Origin: Nemertoderma westbladi
Lineage: Eukaryota > Xenacoelomorpha > Nemertodermatida > Nemertodermatidae
Length of the DNA stretch: 50,482 bases
Assembly: GCA_032718475.1 (NCBI GenBank)
Contig: JAUCBJ010001912.1
Span: 1-50,482, forward strand
Direction of reading: 5' to 3'
The notes beneath the pieces were generated by a model that made no database searches, had not been told where the DNA came from, and saw only the letters and a program-made list of their open reading frames with translations. A program made the translations under genes and the position numbers. This document shows, piece by piece, positions 49,735 to 50,482 of the stretch. Numbering within the stretch: the stretch's first letter is position 1; every line of letters starts with the position of its first letter.

Positions 49735-50482
49735 GTTGAAATGTGTACTGGTCACCGGTAGCGTAAGAGTTGTACAGCGGTAGGTTTACTCAACGTAATG
49801 AACTTCAATGAACGCAACAATAAAGCAATAGGCCTACTCCGATACTACAAACTACAATGCAATAGGTGGCTAGAGTTGAGTTGCTTAGTTCTTGCATACG
49901 GGGTCAGGCAATCTACCAAGTGTGCAAAATTGCAAACAGTATTATTTATAAGTGTTTGTAGTGTTAAAAGACGCGCTTGACTCTCCGATTTCAATTGATA
50001 AAAGCCAGGTGAGAAATGATTGTAGAGCGAAACATATCAAATTATTGATGAACTCATTAATTGGCAATCATTAAATTAAATATTGTTGAATGACCTTTAG
50101 TCAGTCAGCCTTTGCTTAAACTTTTGTGGTGACTGGTATATATTATAGTTACATAGATATAACTTATGCAATCAATTTTGTAATAATATTAATTATACAA
50201 TTTGTAAATCAAACATTTGTCTAAAGCTAAAATTATATTTCGAATTTATTTCACATTGTTCATATTGTTTTCTTAATTAATCTTAATCAATTGACTTTAT
50301 TGTGCACGAAAATTATTGAACCTTACAATGATGTAGATTAAATGTGTATTTAAATCGATCGAAAATCAACCCATAGAAAACAATATAAGAAATTATCTGA
50401 GCACTGCTAAGTGACGTGATGTCAAATATGTAACAGCCAATCACAGCCGATTTTCAAAATTGGCTTCCCAGGCTTACTTATA
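49735..50482. other. Non-coding AT-rich DNA
   Basis: No gene, repeat or element end can be supported here. Confidence 0.5.

Overview
The window is eukaryotic and very probably from an invertebrate animal. It is AT-rich between elements and packed with retroelements, including two BEL/Pao LTR retrotransposons (a superfamily known from metazoans), a Ty3/Gypsy element, two unrelated LINE types, tRNA-derived and other short retroposons, and three non-autonomous DNA transposons with inverted termini. I see no convincing host gene, no rRNA or tRNA gene and no CRISPR array. The species cannot be named from the sequence.

Left part (1-10.7 kb): AT-rich DNA, a 57-bp minisatellite (1171-1740), poly-G tracts, two inverted 3' ends of a LINE with a restriction-like endonuclease (RLE) (1953-2536), a tRNA-derived SINE (about 2733), a CR1/Jockey-like LINE remnant (3335-3764, minus), one long 5'-truncated RLE LINE (4464-6740), an unassigned 175-codon minus-strand frame (7472-7999) and a scrap of the LINE family seen again later (8847-9170).

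Core (10.7-48.5 kb): one nested insertion complex that can be resolved from target-site duplications (TSDs). An APE-type LINE (LINE A: about 10.7-12.42, 18.65-19.205 and 45.62-46.87 kb) was hit by a Ty3/Gypsy element (12424-18641, TSD GTGAG), whose 3' LTR was hit by a TIR element (17451-18514, TSD CCGG). LINE A was also hit by a poly(A)-tailed retroposon 'Y' in minus orientation (TSD GTGGAGTAGAT). Y contains a BEL/Pao element 'BEL A' (19397-45502, LTRs of 780 bp, TSD TCTGC). BEL A carries a TIR element in gag (22263-23167, TSD CTTA). Downstream of pol it carries a second, minus-strand BEL/Pao element 'BEL B' (29965-44522, LTRs of 1609 bp, TSD AAAGG). A partial second LINE copy (LINE B, 46875-48487) follows LINE A head to tail.

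BEL B is the most unusual part. Read on the minus strand it has a 63-codon ORF0 whose stop overlaps the gag start (ATGA), gag, pro-RT-RNase H and integrase all in one frame but separated by two single TGA codons, then about 1.2 kb with a three-copy tandem repeat, and finally an 866-codon ORF3 in the position where envelope genes sit in some LTR elements. ORF3 does not look like an envelope. It has an RNase D/WRN-like 3'-5' exonuclease-like region and two CCHC zinc knuckles. A 22-bp motif occurs three times in each LTR, once in gag and once in ORF3, and each LTR holds six copies of a hairpin-bearing unit of about 70 bp.

Right end (48.5-50.5 kb): a poly-G tract, an 892-bp MITE with TTAA target duplication (48839-49730), and AT-rich DNA.
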